Below, in pieces: positions 1 through 14,556 of a stretch of 64,000 nucleotides of DNA (its first letter is position 1; every line of letters starts with the position of its first letter). The DNA is taken from positions 186,001 to 250,000 of the forward strand of contig VXAZ01006882.1 in the NCBI GenBank assembly GCA_013399875.1, written 5' to 3'. The DNA is from Gymnorhina tibicen. Lineage: Eukaryota > Chordata > Aves > Passeriformes > Artamidae. The notes below the pieces were generated by a model. It was not told where the DNA came from, ran no database searches, and worked only from the letters and a program-made list of their open reading frames with translations. Made by a program: the position numbers and the translations under genes.

Positions 1-3000
1 ATCTCAGCTTAAATCCATACCAAGCAGCACCTCACTTCTGAGAAGCTCCATTTGAGAAAACTAGAAACTTCAGGCTAGAAAGGAGAAACAAAAAGGACAT
101 TCACTTGGTATAGTGAGACTCCACAACTTCTTAAACTAAGACCACTCACAGCATTATAGGATGCAACAAGGAGCTTTTTAAATGCTCCATTTGCTTCCAA
201 AACAGTGCAAAGACTTTAAAATCCTGGGTTAACGCTCACATGAAGCACAATTACTTGAACAGTAACAAATAGTTCTTTGCTGGGCTTTTCCAAGCCATCT
301 GGAAGTGCTCTATGGAGCACAGTTCGAGGGCCCGTGTTCTGGTTGATTTCAAAGGTCCCCACTGCAATTACAAAATCTGCTGCCCTTGCAGGCAGACTGA
401 GAAACAGTTTCAGGTCACAGAGTCACCTCACCCACCCTGGTGACACAGAAATGCTATGGATCCTGGTTAGTTTTGAAAGCTGTGGAAACCTTCTTGACAG
501 GATACGTTTCCTAGAATATATTTAGCCTCACTTAGTACACATGTCCTCTCAAACAAAACTGCAAAACAAATCACAGAGACAGGATTTGCTACCAGGGCCT
601 CCTTGGTTACTTTGCTTGAACACAGTTGTTCACCATTACAGAATTCTACGATAAGATGGGGGCCTGTCCCCTCAAGAAGTCTTCCCAAAGAGATGATGTA
701 AGACTGTACATATGAAGAGGTTTGGTCTTGATACCCATTGCATAAGGAACTGTTTCAAATGCAATGAGACCGGTTTTATTTATGCTGTTTTAGTATATGG
801 TGTGGTTCTCATTAGAGAGCTAAGCTCAGTGTATTTAGGTTGGGTCAGCAGGACATGTACAATAATTGTTTAATGCTACATTTGGCAAAGTTTGTTTTAT
901 TACTTGAAAAAAAAAACCCTTGGCAGTTGTTAAAAAAAGCAGCTGGCACGTAAGTTGTTTGACTTAACTATTACCTCATTTTCTTCCAAAATATTGCCAA
1001 AACTTCTTAATGACAATGAACAGATGGTCAACATTTTTCAATGCTATAGATAATCCTCTTCTCAAACCAAATGATGGCATTTTGTATGTTTAACCAGAAG
1101 GGAATTTGAACAAGAATTAGACATTATTTACATATATTCCATCTTTACAAAAATAACTAGATAACGATCCCAGTATTACTTGTACCTGTATCCATGGTTG
1201 ATGCATTTAGCACTGCTCACACCTTGGCATTGTCAGTTGGAAAGAAATGGCAATGGTATCTCACAGTCTGCTTTGATTTTAACTGGTCAACCTGCAGGCC
1301 ATGGGTATCGATATGGCAGCACTATGTCCCACAGTGCTTGTCAAGCCAGGGAGTAGGAAGCCACATAGAAACACAGAGAAGTTTGAACCAACAGCATTAA
1401 AGAATTTTGTCGCCAGCAAATATGTTTGTGCAAAGCATTTCTGCAAAAAAAATTCGTTTTGTTGAGTTGACACTTCCAATGAAATTGTGTTTCATCACGA
1501 AATCCCTAATTGTTCCAAACAGTGATTAACCAGCCAAAGCAGAATTCAGCAAACCTTATTAAAAATACAATTTATAGTTATTACAATTTCATAGCAAAGA
1601 AATGTCAGCCAATCTTCAACTAATTATCACAAGAGAGACACTTTGTATACCCAGTATTAAGTTGAGGGGATTCGTTGCAGACAAAAGTTAATCTAAGATC
1701 TTTTGCCAATGCGACATTAGTTTATGCTAGATAACAATTAGATTGATCATCCAAAGTTCTGATCTCAGGTTACGCTGTTCACTGCATGGATGTTGGGGAT
1801 CTGTCTATCTTTTCTTGCTTGTTTGATCTGTAGTAATTCTATCAAAAACTCTTTGATTGCCCAGAGATAATTTACACTACATTTATGTCATCATTTTAAC
1901 TTCAGAAAAACCGTGGAGAATCTCATGTATCACTGGGTACACTAACCCTTTATTCAGATAGCAACCACATTTTTGAGCAAATCTCTCAATCTTAGTCAAT
2001 TCCTCCTACTCACGATGCTTTGCTTCACCCTGCAGTGTAGTCTTGGAGTAGACAAATAGGATCTTGTTTGAATGGGACCAGGTCAGGGGATGGGTTCCGT
2101 GCCATACCTGATGCACTCCAGTGGTCCTCTATCGGACCAGACTCAATTCAGTGTAAAGTGTCCACCATGTCCCCAGAACCAACTGCCTCATTCTACAGCT
2201 ACACCCCTTTCCAACCACACCAGCTGCTAGAAACAGTCTCTGTCGAGATTTTTCTGAGACAGGAAAGTGGTTCTATAATACCATTGATAGTTTTCTAATT
2301 GATCATATCACAATATTTTAATGGGCTTTAAAGAACACATAAAAATATAGCTATTATTTGACATGATTACATATTAAAAAAGAAATATAATTAGTAACAT
2401 CAAGTTTTCCCAATTTGCAGCACTTGTAAGCTGGAAAAGCTGCCTGGGACACAGCCTCTCCTGAGTAATTTGTGCAGCCTTGGAAACAATTTTTAAATTT
2501 TCTTTTCTTTAATTTCTTTTTTGGTGGGGAAGAATGAAAAAACCTGAAAGATTAGTTCCATCACATGTTGAGCAAAGTTTAAAACAAACTCTAATATTGT
2601 TATAAATTCCAAGATAAGTGAACAGGCATCAGGAGAAGGTATACATGCAACAAAGACTGTGTCTGCTAGTTTGTCTCCGTGAGTGTTTGAAAGTTGATGA
2701 CATTATATAAAAACAAAAAAGCCAACACTATTATAAACAAATGCAAAATGAGCTGTAAAATGAAATGGTGCAGGCCGCCAACTATTTAGTGCTTCTTGAT
2801 ACTCTACAAGTATGGAAAATGCCTCCCATTCACTGCTGACTTATCTGCAGCACATTTCTTAGCAAGACAGCCAACCATACAGCATGAACCTTTCAAAGGA
2901 CATTATCCCTGCCCATAAACTGTGGACAGTGAGCAAGTGGAATGAAAAACACTCTTTTAAACACAATAATTTCTTCTGACAGTCTCAAAAATGTTCTAGC

Positions 3001-6000
3001 TGTAGATCACTCACCTGCACTGAAACTGAACACATCAGAAATCCAGCCTTGCCCCAGATAGGACTAGTATCAGAATTTACATTCACCTCCTCATTTAACT
3101 TACAATTTAATATGGTTGCTTTTCTTTCAGCTGTCCTCTTGTGCTTCATAATATAGTATAAAGCACTTTTTCTACCCATCAGTTGTTGTTCCTAAAGATG
3201 ACTCTATGTAAGTCTTGTAGGCAGAAATGGGTTCAGTGTAAGTTTGTGTTCAGACTGTCTCCTGCCCAAAAAAGGTTGCATGTACCAGGGTTCACTCAGG
3301 TACTATCACAGCAGAATTCCCTTTAAAATTGCCTTAGTTGGATAACTGGTATCTCAGCTGGCCAGAAAGATGGGAGTAGGGACACAGAAATTTGGAAGTT
3401 CCCCACAGTCACCTAGAGACTGCAGCTAGGCAGGGGCTTGTGTAATCTCTGGGATGCTCCCTGGCATTTTCTTTGCACAGCATTACATTAGCTTTCATAT
3501 CAAAATCAGTACAAGTTCTAACAATGCAGTTTAGTGGAATGGAACTACCAGATCCAAAATGCCTAGTTTAAAAATCAGTTTCCTGGGCTTCACTTGCTAT
3601 TACATTTACTGTTAATGTGTAGATGTCTTCTTGTGCACTTCAGTTTAACCTTTTAATTTGACCTCTGAGAAAACCTCCAGACAAGGTCCTAACTGGGACC
3701 CTTCAGCAAAGGTAACACTTCTCCACTAAGAAGTGGACTTCTGCACAAATCACAAATCCTTACAAGATAAAAACTGATAAAGAGGGGAGAATGGCTGCAA
3801 TGGCCCAGGAGTTTGACCACTGAATTGCACAGAGACAGGCTTTTCATTAACTTGTCATTAGATAAAAGAACCAATTCTGAATCACTGGCTAAGATGAAGA
3901 ATGCTTCCATCACAGATTTCTTCTTGCGCAGGCTTCACAGTAAATTGGATCATATTAAGCTTCAACGCACAGCCTAAAATGGGTACAAAGTAGCAATATG
4001 GCTTTTCAAATGTAATGCAAGCATTTGGAGAACAGAACAGGAATTTTGCTCTTTTAGGAGATGTGCCTTACCACTCTGCTAGGACAGCTCCCTAAGGGGC
4101 TGCTAGACAAGCACTGTACCACCCTTCCTTCAGAAAAGAATCTCAATTATTCCATAAATTGCTGACTCACTTCATAGAGATTAGTATTCTAACAAGCTCA
4201 GTCTTACAGATAGGGAGATTATACTGGTTTGTTGAGTTTTGGGGTGGGTTTTTTTGGTTGGTTGGTTGGTGTTTCTTTGTGGTTTTTGGTGGTTTTTTAA
4301 TATATTCTGCACATACAGGAACAGTCTATAGCAAAAAACAAAAATGTGGGCACATGTGGATTACACACATCTACATCCCATTTCTAGAAATATCTCTCAC
4401 TAATCAAGTAGTCTTAGGCAGTTTTGATGTTTTTATTGCCTAAATAAATTTTTTAAAGCTTGATCTGATCAGAAGTGCGTTTAAGGACATTGTCTGTATT
4501 ATTTTCATTAAGCTGTCAGTTTATTGTCATTTTCCTTGTGCTTTTTAGCTATTTCCTTCTTTTAAAAAGAAAGCTTAGCTCTATTCTGATCTGGTTAATT
4601 GCGCAAAATTGACAGCTGAAACATTTTTTTAAACAAAATACGGATTCAGGGCATTGGCAAAGTCCTGTCGCCCTTTCTGAACTTAAAGGCTTTGCAGCAG
4701 TAGAGAAGCAGCTAGGCAGGAAGCTAAGGAATTAGCCTCAGGCTGTACAGTGTCCTGCAAGAAACAAGCTGTGCTGTAGGATACATAACCACACCATCCG
4801 CTTTCCCAGTTCAGCCGGCCACCTCATCCCCTGGCATGGCAGGCCTCCAGTAGCTGCCTGCAGATGTCCAAGAAGGTGTCAGGAGGGCTCAGTGCACTTG
4901 ATGGAAGTAGTGTTGTAAAAGGGAAAGATTACCACTTGTAGCAGACAGTTTACTCCATGGACAGGCCTCGGTAGGATGGAACACGTGTTTGAAGGACTGA
5001 AAATGCCCTACCGATACAGGTCACATAAGAAACAGGCTAAAAGCCACATGAGTTCTCAGGTCAGCAATGAAAACAGCCTAAAATCTTTGTGACATCTTAA
5101 CAAAAGAGATGCCAAGAGCTCAAACTGCAAGGTCAACAGCGCTGTGGCCAGTTCAAACAATCAAGTTGGACCCCGGGAATGTAAAGAGACAGAAGAATGA
5201 TGCTCATTGCTGTCTAAAGGTCAAAGCACTTACAGGATATTGTGTTCCAGAACCAAACTAGGTCTGTCTCTTACTGTATCTAATCACAAAAGGTACTGAG
5301 CAATTCACTTTAGCTCATATTCTAGGGTATGTTGAGAACTTCCTTGCAAAGTTCTTCTGCTTATCTGTTTAGACATGTTTTTCCTCTGCCACATGATGAA
5401 TCAAAAGAATTTTTATATTTCCAGAGCAAACACATCATCAGTTATCAATTAAGCATTCACACTCAACTCTGTATGCAATTACAAGAACATCATTTTTAAA
5501 ACAATCATTTTTAAATAGCAACATTTTCCTAAATTCAGTCCTAGAAAGTAACACCTTGCATATACACATACTGTGTCACAGAAATAGATAGGAAAAAAAA
5601 TCAGGATTGCTAGTGTTTAAATAAGACTTAATTTCTTTTGTTTTCACTCAGAGGATGAGTTTGCAATATGATTTCAGGAAGTACAGCTGATTAATTAAAC
5701 AAGACAACTACTATTATTTTCCTTCTCTTTAAGCCTTTCCAATTCCTCAAGTACCTACTGTGTGCTCTTTCCTCCTTTCATCTCCAAAAAGCAAAACTGT
5801 AAGATTCGTTTTCATACATGTTAAAATACTCTACAGCTTAAGACAAAACATTAAGTAGATGGTGTCTGGACATTAACATTGCAGTTGAAGGCAGAGTGAA
5901 GTCAGTTACTGCATTCCCCTAAGACAGGAGATAAGCAGCTGCATTAAGATAAGTTATATTCTTTTCAAACAATCAAAAGAAATGAAAGATTTTTACGGAA

Positions 6001-6521
6001 ATCTTGCTCAAACATTTAGTTTCTTCAAACAAAGACTTCAGAGAGAGAGACTTTAGCTACACAAGCAACTTTCTCAAAGGGAATTGCTTAGATCCATTCC
6101 GAGTTATTATTCCTCCATAACCAAATACTCAAGTCAAAAACACTTCCACAAATAAACAGAAGCTATTACAGTAAGGCCTGGTCAAAATCTGTACTGGAAG
6201 CCCACATTACTTTGATTTTCCTAATTTTAATTGTTGTAATCTACTTAAAAACCATCTGACTTCTTTTGAACTAGGGCTCAGATCCCATAAAGAAATAGGA
6301 TTCTATTGAAGACTCATTACAAAGCGAGCCATTTGTAAATCTTTAAAACAGCTTTTGAAATCTTGGCCAGGGACATTTGAAATGCAGCTGGTTTTCATCA
6401 TTTGTTGTTTCATGAGGTCATTAGATTGAGAATTACACATATTAACATGGGGTTTATTTATTTATTTATAAAAAGATTGATAAGAATCAAAGACAAGTTA
6501 TATTTGTGTAAACAAACTTAC
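1..6521 (-). other. COL4A6 intron 3 (partial), no gene seen
   Basis: This is AT-rich non-coding sequence downstream, in the minus-strand gene, of the collagen exon at 6,522-6,605. I looked by eye on the minus strand for the Gly-X-Y codon pattern expected of the next collagen exon and found none, so the next exon probably lies beyond the left edge. Open frames here are short (under 100 codons) with no recognisable domain. A T/G-rich low-complexity patch with GGTT repeats lies at about 4,235-4,300. Assignment as intron follows from the exon donor at 6,521. Confidence 0.6.
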
Positions 6522-6605
6522 CCGTGCACCCTTCTCTGGAAAACATTTGCATCCAGCGCTGCAATCCCGGCCCCCGCATGGCCCAATGTAGGACTTCTTT
6601 CCACC
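6522..6605 (-). CDS. COL4A6: COL4A6 exon 3: N-terminal 7S segment of a type IV collagen alpha chain
   Basis: This 84-bp exon encodes 28 residues in frame 0. On the minus strand it is preceded by a T-run and AG acceptor (plus-strand ct at 6,606-6,607) and followed by a GTAAGT donor starting at 6,521. The peptide contains GPCGGRDC and CFPEKGAR, the cysteine-rich start of the collagen IV 7S domain, which crosslinks four trimers in the basement-membrane network. The spacing C-x2-x2-C-x3-C-x-C followed by PEKG is that of the alpha2/alpha6 type; alpha4 is one residue shorter in the cysteine cluster. The ending FPEKGAR resembles alpha6 best. Joined to the signal-peptide exons at 51,058-51,197 the frame is kept, giving ...ELASA then GGKKSY. 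Alpha2 or alpha4 are the alternatives; that it is a collagen IV even-numbered chain is near certain. Confidence 0.88.
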
Positions 6606-9600
6606 CTAAAAAAAAATTCGAATTTCATAACTGTTAGCTGAAGATCTTTAATTAAAATACTTGGTTTCAACACTTTTCGCCTACATTACCTTTGTTGTGT
6701 GAATTTGCTGGGAAGTAATTGGGCAAAATACAATTACATTTTAACTTCTCCACAACTGGGTCATTTTCAGAATCACCAAGTAAACAGAAAAAGTTGGGTT
6801 AGAAATTCTTTGAGGTCAAGTGAATTTACACAAGTTGGTGCTATTCTGCAAGGTGCAGAGTGCTTCCTAGGGCTCTCAAACCCATAAAACTAGACGATGT
6901 TTTGAGATACTCAGTACACTATTAGACCAGGATCATAATTGGTAACTGCAACTTCTGCCTCAGCCATCCTGCGTAAACAAGTATCTCTACATCAATAGGA
7001 ACGATGAACACAAATTTAATTTTAGGACCCTTGCATGTTTCTAAGAACAAGAAGCTGCATCTCTGAACCAGGAGAACAAAAGCTACTGGATGAGAGAAAA
7101 TGGCATTTTTAACTAAGAACACATGTGCAAGGAAGTGTGTAGGAAACCACCATGGATTTGGATTTAAACTGAAAATACATCCAAAATTTGCTGCACTAGC
7201 ATTAGTTATTTCAATAATAATTACAGTATTTATGTCAATCTGAAGTCCCTATATCACAACCTTAATTCCTAGCTAATAGAGCACATGAAAGTTAACTACA
7301 TGAGTTTAGTTTAGAGAGTTTGACCTGCTTCTACACTCAACAAGTTTGAAGGACCGTGCTCCCCAAAGCCCTGCAATGCTACTGACAACACTGTAAATCC
7401 TGGAAAAAGGTCCCCTGTAGCACTGTAGTTTTGTCACACACTATGAACACCCCCCTCTCGAAGGAAACTTTCACTGTCCAGCGTTCTCAGGTACAGTCCC
7501 TAGGGTGTGAAGTTCTGAAAGGAATAAACATTTAAACTTCTCATATCAAGGTGACCAAACTAAATGTCGAAACAAGTTCAGACTGGAGCTGAACATTTCC
7601 TTACTAAAAGCATTCACAGGAAATATTTTCAAAGCCTTTAAAATTTCCTGACAGTGAGGAACATGAAAAATGAAAGACAATTCATGCAAGCTTCTCAACT
7701 TTTGAACTTCTTTGAATCAGCTTTCAGAATCAGAGAAAGTAACTAGTCTGACATCACTTGATCATTTTTCTGCTGAAGATAAATAAAACCCTCTATACAT
7801 GCTGATGTTTACACCATTTTGCTAAAACCTTTGGTTTTAGACTGAACAGATATTCACAAAAAGCCTTAAATCCAACTCCCATACTTCCCTATCCAGAAAG
7901 GAGCATTATCTCTTGCTGTAAAATAGTTGTAACAACCTTCAAACAATTCTAAGAGGCATCAAGTATAAAAAAAAGCTATGAAACCACTTTGCAGACTTTT
8001 TGGCAGTTTTGTTCAGATGAGGCCCCATTAGATATGGGGCTTTGGACTACTCATTGAAATCCTATGGTAGGATCTACCACAAAACTTGAACTGAAGAGAG
8101 AAAGACACCACAAGAGAGGCACCATAATGGGAAACGCACCACAGACAATTCTGACTGCCAGCAGCAGGAAATAAAACAAAAAATGAAGTCGAGGTAAAAA
8201 AAAACCCAAACAGCAAACAAAACCAAACCAACCAACCAGCCTATAAACTACCCAATAGCAAAGAGGAGGAGACAAACTCTATCTAGAGGTTATATAATAA
8301 ACTGTAAGAGCATCTCCAAACTTTCTGCTCAGACAAGGAACGATCACCATGAACTTGAGTCTGCAGTGTGCAACAGCAAGGGCTCCATACATGAAAACCG
8401 GTCCCTGTCCTAATGAACACCCTGCTGAGAGGTTATTTCTTTGTGAACTTGTTTGTAGAGTGAAGTGCACTGAGACACAAATTTTGCCATGCTTATATGC
8501 ATGGACAGTGGAAATTTGGACCCATTGCTAGGCAATATGTAGATCTATTTCTGACTTTTAACTGTACTTTTAAACTCTTCACACACAGCTTTATGCCTCC
8601 AGGTAATCAGATTATGCTTTCCCAGATACTTATTCGACCTTAAATTCTTCAAAGATTTCAACTTCCAATCAACTTTTTCTCCAGATTCTTCCTTGTTCCA
8701 GCACAAGCCCTTGGGGCCCACGGTTTTGTCCATTCAGCTGTCTCCTGTGAGTGAGCACTGGCAAAGAGGCTTCCTTTCACCACAGCTCTGGATCCTTCCA
8801 AGGTCACTGCCTTGCAACAGTCACTCTCTCAGAGCACTAACCCCCTGCCTCTGATGGCAGTCAGGTCTTTCCCAGTGGCAGAGGACTGGACAAAAATCCA
8901 CAATTCCTTCCATCCCCCCGGCTCCTGTTGCTCCCATCAGTGATGCAGTTCGTAAATATGGCTGCAGTCAAAATCCCACTGAAGTCAAAAGAAATATTTC
9001 TCTTTAATTTATTGGAAGCTGGATGGAACTCTCACTGAGCTTTGTTAAAAACTGAAAATATGTCCCTATTTTGTGTAAAACTGTGTTCACCATGTACTTC
9101 TAGATTTCTTTTTCACAGCATGAGGAGTCATTTTGCTCACTTGCGAATGAAGGCATTTGAAAAGGAAGCAAAGCAAAGCCAGTTGGCTCCAAACCAGGTG
9201 TCCATGTCCTGAGTATTTTATTTAGGGGAAGTAGCTGACATCAGACACTCCATGACTGCTTAAATAGCAAACAGACATGTGCATAATGTTTGTGAACATA
9301 ACTCTAAAGGCTGAATATAAGATTCTAGACAACATTGTTCTCTTCTGAAAAGGTTTAATACATTTTTCCATTCACATATATGAATGCAAGGTCATCCAAG
9401 CATCTACAGATTGTAACCTGACCATGTAAACATGAGCCTGTCATACTTGCTCTGTGTATGTATTCAGGGAAGAGATTTTTTTCTACTGCTCTACATTTCA
9501 CATTGATGAATATGCTCTTGAGAAACAAAAATTTTAAAAATAAGGTTGTTAGTTATAGTGGTAAGCACCACCATTATAACAGAAATTAATGAAACAATTT

Positions 9601-12600
9601 TCAATTCCGTGTATGGAAGCAGATCAAGATCTTGAAAAAACAAAAAACAAAATAGCAGCACTGTTACAAAAAAATACATACTCTGAGATTCAAATAGCCA
9701 TCAAATAGCCATAATATAAACTGAGTAACATACATACTGATTTTAACCGAGTTATTTCAGGCTTACATAAGAATCACTGCCATGATTTCAATATAGAAAA
9801 AAACCCACTTTATTTAAGAAGCATTGATATGAGTGAGAAACTATTATTAAAAGACATTCAAAACCAAGAGTCACTGTAAGGACAGTTTTCCTCTCCTGCT
9901 TCTAGTGTACCTCTATCAAGCATTTATGCACAGCTGATTCATGAAGAAGCAGTGGCATTCGAATCTTTCCATTGACTTCAGCTTGTTTTGAACTGGAGCC
10001 AAAGAGAGTGAAGAGACCTGACAGCTGTGATGCCATATGAGGTGTCCCAGAATGTTCATTCCAGCTTCTCTAGAGCAACACACAAGGCAACAGAATGAAC
10101 GTACATGACCTGGAGGGACTTGCCTGCAAATCCGAAAATTGTACCTGCAGCACTGGTAGGAGTAAATCATCTAACAAAGGACTTCAGTGGGAGACCTCCA
10201 GGAAGCACAGCTCAGATACAAGAGCTGGGGCTCAATTTTACATCAAAATTCCACTCTGTTTCAAAGGATCAACTGCAGAAGACTTAAAAATTGTGTCTGA
10301 AGTCAGTTACTTCAACCAGATAGGAAAATGAAGCCAGAGGAATGGGCTGAGAGCATGTTTTGGGAAAGGACTGCAGAAAGGTTAAAAACATCTTTATCAG
10401 GGGAAGCTAATGTAGCAGTGGTAGAAATGGGCAAATAAATTGGAAAATTTCAGTAAATAATGAATTCTAAGGAATAGCAGCACGCAAAATTGGAGTATGT
10501 AAAGTACACCGAAAAAAGAGCATACTGGTGATAAAGAGGAAAAAAGGACGATGACCAAAAAGAAAAGTTGACAATGATAAAACAGAAAGTGAAAGAATCT
10601 CTAACTTGCATAAAGAGATACGACAGGGATGAAGTCTTTTTCCCCAACACTTGTCTCCAGTAACTTCCCAACTCAAGTTAAGGACTGCTCCACTACAGCA
10701 GTACAAAATCATAACAAGAAACTCCGTAATCAAAAGCAGGAAAGGAAGTATAATGAAAACTTCTGGTATCTTCAAATAAAGAATTTTCATGTAATTCAGA
10801 ATCTTATTACCTGCTGATGACTAATAAGGAAATTATATTCACAGTACCAGACATTCAGACATCCTTGACAAACTCCACTGCAAAAAAATTAGTGACACCT
10901 AATATCTCTGTTCACTGCACAAGCTGCTGTGATAACCTCTCATTTGAGCCTTCATGGCTTTTAGTTAAATTCATGAATGAAGACTTGGGTAGCGACATAA
11001 CGGCCATCTATACGTTCATCAGAAAGGCAAATGCCAGAAAAGGGAACAAATTTTATTTAAACAGTGTTCTCAATATCCCACTGCTGCTCAGCAGCACTTT
11101 ACATGGCCATCAGTAACTGAGAAGGTATGAAAACAGATCTCTGGCAAAAATATATAAACCAGCAACAGGGGTGACTGTCAGGGACAGAACACTGGCATGT
11201 CCTATACTAAATAGTCAGAGGAAAGGACAATCTGGCACAAAAGCAAGTGTATATAAGCTTCCATAAATATTTGCAGAACTGAAGTTTTTAAGCAGAGGGC
11301 AATATCCCTCCAGTTACAAAGGCAAGACACTTAACAATTCTGTTGAACTGGTAATCCATTTTGATGGAGATTGATACAACACAGTGGCCAGTCACAGTAT
11401 GAGACAGTATTCAGTGACTGCCACTTTGCCTTTGTTGCTAAAGCAGTTCATGCCAAAGCATCACCTTCCCATCCAGTCCAGTTCCAGCCCTTAGCTGGAA
11501 TAGTGTCTGGAAGGCAAAGCAGTGGGAAAAAACCCAAAGCAACTGACCTCACAAAATAAAAATTGGTAGAAACAGCCCTCAAGGTCTCTGCTTTCTACAC
11601 CTGCAAATTTCTCCTATGACCTGCTACATTAAAAGCTGCTGTACAATTGTAGAAAGACTGAAAAAGCATTTTCATTGACTCTAACAGAATTAGAGTGTAA
11701 AAAACACACCTTCAAAAGGTGTAAGAGACTGTAGTTTAAATACTAACTCATAAACCACACATTAAGCCAGGTTTTAAGCTCCTCTCTCACCCTGAATAGC
11801 ACCTTATTCTTCTTATAGTCCCATGGAAATGACTGGCCTCCAAACACTACAGGAGTAGGAATGTCACACACTGGTTATTCCATGTTAACAGATTTGAATC
11901 CAGCTCTGAACAGCTCCATCTTCAGGACATCAGCCCCAAAAGTGACTGAGCTGCTTCGCTATGCACCCAGTTCTAACAAAATTACTAGAGAAGGAAAACC
12001 TTCACCCAAAGTTAAAGGAGTGCTCATAGTATTTATCATCAAAGCACATATAAGAAGGTAAGCTGGCATGTGTCCCCTGTGATTCATCCTACAAATTTGT
12101 ACACAACACAGACCACATACTTTGAAAATATGGCAGCAATTTATTATTTGCATTTTATTTTTGAATGCATCATTACCCAAAACCATCTGTTAAAAAATCT
12201 TTTTGAAATGAAAGCTCCAGTGCTGACAATAGTAAAACCCAAGGAAAATACTGGTAGAATCTGGCCACGCTTTTAGCGATACTTGTGGCAAAATGCTGAT
12301 GGATTAAGAAGTGAAGGTAGCAGCTGCATCTGACCTCCCACACCAAAGTTATCTACTAAATTCTCTCTATATATCTTTCAGATTTGATTCAGGTGAAAAA
12401 AAAAAAAAAATCTCTGCTGTAACAGCTTTCTCTGGTGAAATCACACTAGGGGTCAATGCAGCCTTATGTCTGGGAGACAGCTGGGAGAAGGATGCTTGAT
12501 CTGACTGCTGGGATGACAGAGATGAGCAGGATGAGCACAAGGAACTGCACAGCAAGGGACATGAGCAGAGCCTCTTAGCCAAGTGGCTTTTGAGCCATTT

Positions 12601-13119
12601 CTTGACATGGACAATTTGGTCTGCAGCTGACTCAGCATTAAACACTGTCTAAAACACAGATGGAAGCTGCAAACTGGGAGCTCCAGCCAGTCAACCCTCA
12701 CTGCACTTGAGTCTAGTCCTTTGCTATTCTGTTTACATCCTTCAAAGTATCATCAAAGAAGAAAAACTTGTGTAACCACCAAGGTCACTGAAGCTATCAC
12801 CAATCCTGATCAAAGGAAACCTGTTGGTTTCAATCATTTTCATGCCAGTTTCTTCCATTAAATATTCTCCTAAGCAAAGTAAATCAACTTGTGGCAAAAA
12901 AAAATATAACCAAAATCCCCCCACATCTGCTCTATTTGTGCACATACAGCACACATATCCACAATATAATTAATCTCTTTATTAACTACTGCCTTATTTC
13001 CCTAATCAGAACATGACTTTCCCAAAAGCAAGGCACACTGCTGTACACTGTTAAACATATCTTTAGTGAAAAAAACATCAAAAGAATCAATTCTACAATT
13101 CCATGCTTAATTCTGATGA
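6606..13119 (-). other. COL4A6 intron 2, first part (no gene seen)
   Basis: AT-rich intronic sequence with many short chance ORFs. A-rich low-complexity tracts occur at about 8,195-8,240 (AAAC and CCAA repeats) and 12,392-12,407 (poly-A). No splice-bounded coding exon, RNA gene or bounded transposon was recognised. Confidence 0.55.
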
Positions 13120-13651
13120 CTTCATGCCTTAGGTTACAATGTAAGATGTAACCAAAAGTATGTATTCTATCACCATCTCTTAAAACCTGGTGGGCCAATG
13201 TTCTTTATCTCTTCCATGACACATCCCCAATAACTCCCTCTGGGACATATCTTATGTTAATGGGCCATCAAGCCTCACTGCATGACTCACAAAATTACAT
13301 CATCCCATTGTGAGATGCTCTGCCCAGGGGGAGGAACCAAGCATTCCTACCTGGATATAATCTGAGGTTTGGAACACCACACTCAGCCCCACCCTACTGG
13401 ATTACCAGAGGATAAGAGCTACCACTGGACCTTCAGGTAAAGGCCAGACCCTTCTACAGGATCACCTGTAGAACAGCTTCAACAGGACCACTTCACCTGG
13501 ACTGCTACCACCACCCTGACTAACAGGGTGTCAGGCTGTATCCTGACTCTGTCAGTGTTCTTGTACTATTGCATTTATTTTAATTTTCCTATTAAATTGT
13601 AATCCTGACTTGTGATCTCCCACTGGTTTGTTTTCAAACTAGTACACTTCA
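13120..13651 (+). mobile_element. Solo LTR (522 bp) with 5-bp TSD, same family as the provirus at 54.5-57.9 kb
   Basis: The LTR runs 13,125-13,646, opens with TGCCTTAGG and closes with CTAGTACA. It is flanked by CTTCA at 13,120-13,124 and 13,647-13,651. It is the reverse complement of the proviral 5' LTR at 57,365-57,886, has the same length, and by eye differs at only about seven positions. A TATA-like GGATATAAT occurs in mid-element and an ATTAAA polyadenylation-type signal near the end, so it reads in the plus direction, opposite to COL4A6. A single LTR with an intact TSD is the usual product of recombination between the two LTRs of a provirus. Confidence 0.93.
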
Positions 13652-14556
13652 CTGAGACCAAAGAACACAGCTGAATGCCCTGCTAAACAAATCAACTTGG
13701 TCACAATGCTAGCTTTGCTCAGAGAAGGCCTCAGGGAACACCCTCAGGACACCTCCCTGAGCACAGAGCAATCCTGCAAAGAAATAAGGATATGCATTAC
13801 CTCCTCCTGGATTTGCCTCAGCTCCCACAAAGGCCAAAGCAGTGCAGCAGACTGCCCTTCTCTGTCACAGATGACCCTGAACATGACATGGAAAGAAAAA
13901 CCAAATAGCACTATTCCTTCTTCAGGAATAATCACCTTGAGAAAGATGAAAATACCTCTATAAGCATAAGAGAAGAACAAAACACATGAGGGGAGTGTGT
14001 GAAACTCCCTCTTTTATCTGCCACTTTTATTTTACATAAATATGCCATGTAGCTTTTAGCTGGAATGTGGTACATGTTTCTTTTGATCAGCCCATAGGAC
14101 AAAATAAGCTGTTTGGAATATTCCAGATTCCTTCCTTGTCAGATTAGGAAAAGGTTGCCCTCAGCACTGAATACCCAGGTATGCACATTTCTACAGACAT
14201 TGAAAAAACCTAGACAGCAACTTTTCTCCACAGCAAAGTGACAGAAATAATCCTGATTAGCCGTAGCCATTTTTATGCCCTCTAGTATTTCCAGAATGCA
14301 TACATAGGAAAGCTCCTGCATCCCTGTCCCGCAATATGGTACATGATAAAAAAGTCTAGGACTACTTCAGCCACCACATTATTCTGACAAATAATTCTTA
14401 TTCAACAAAGTCCGTATTTTGGGGAGAGAATGCAAGCACTCCTCCTCACTGCAGTAGGGATTCCAAATCTGCACTAAATAATCTCACACACTGCCTTATA
14501 TTCAAATTCCTGGTCACATTATCAAGTCACTCGTTAAGAAACTCTGATGTCCCATG
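13652..14556. other. Intronic spacer between two LTRs
   Basis: No gene, splice-bounded exon or recognisable repeat was seen. The 88-codon ORF at 13,697-13,963 has no family resemblance and an antisense ORF of similar size, as expected by chance. Confidence 0.5.

Noticed and set aside
4780..4880. Possible Gly-X-Y collagen exon in a GC-richer stretch
   Set aside because: No repeating glycine codons in any minus-strand frame.
8195..8240. A/C-rich tract as possible telomere-like or satellite sequence
   Set aside because: The unit is irregular (mixed AAAC and CCAA), so it is ordinary low-complexity intron sequence.
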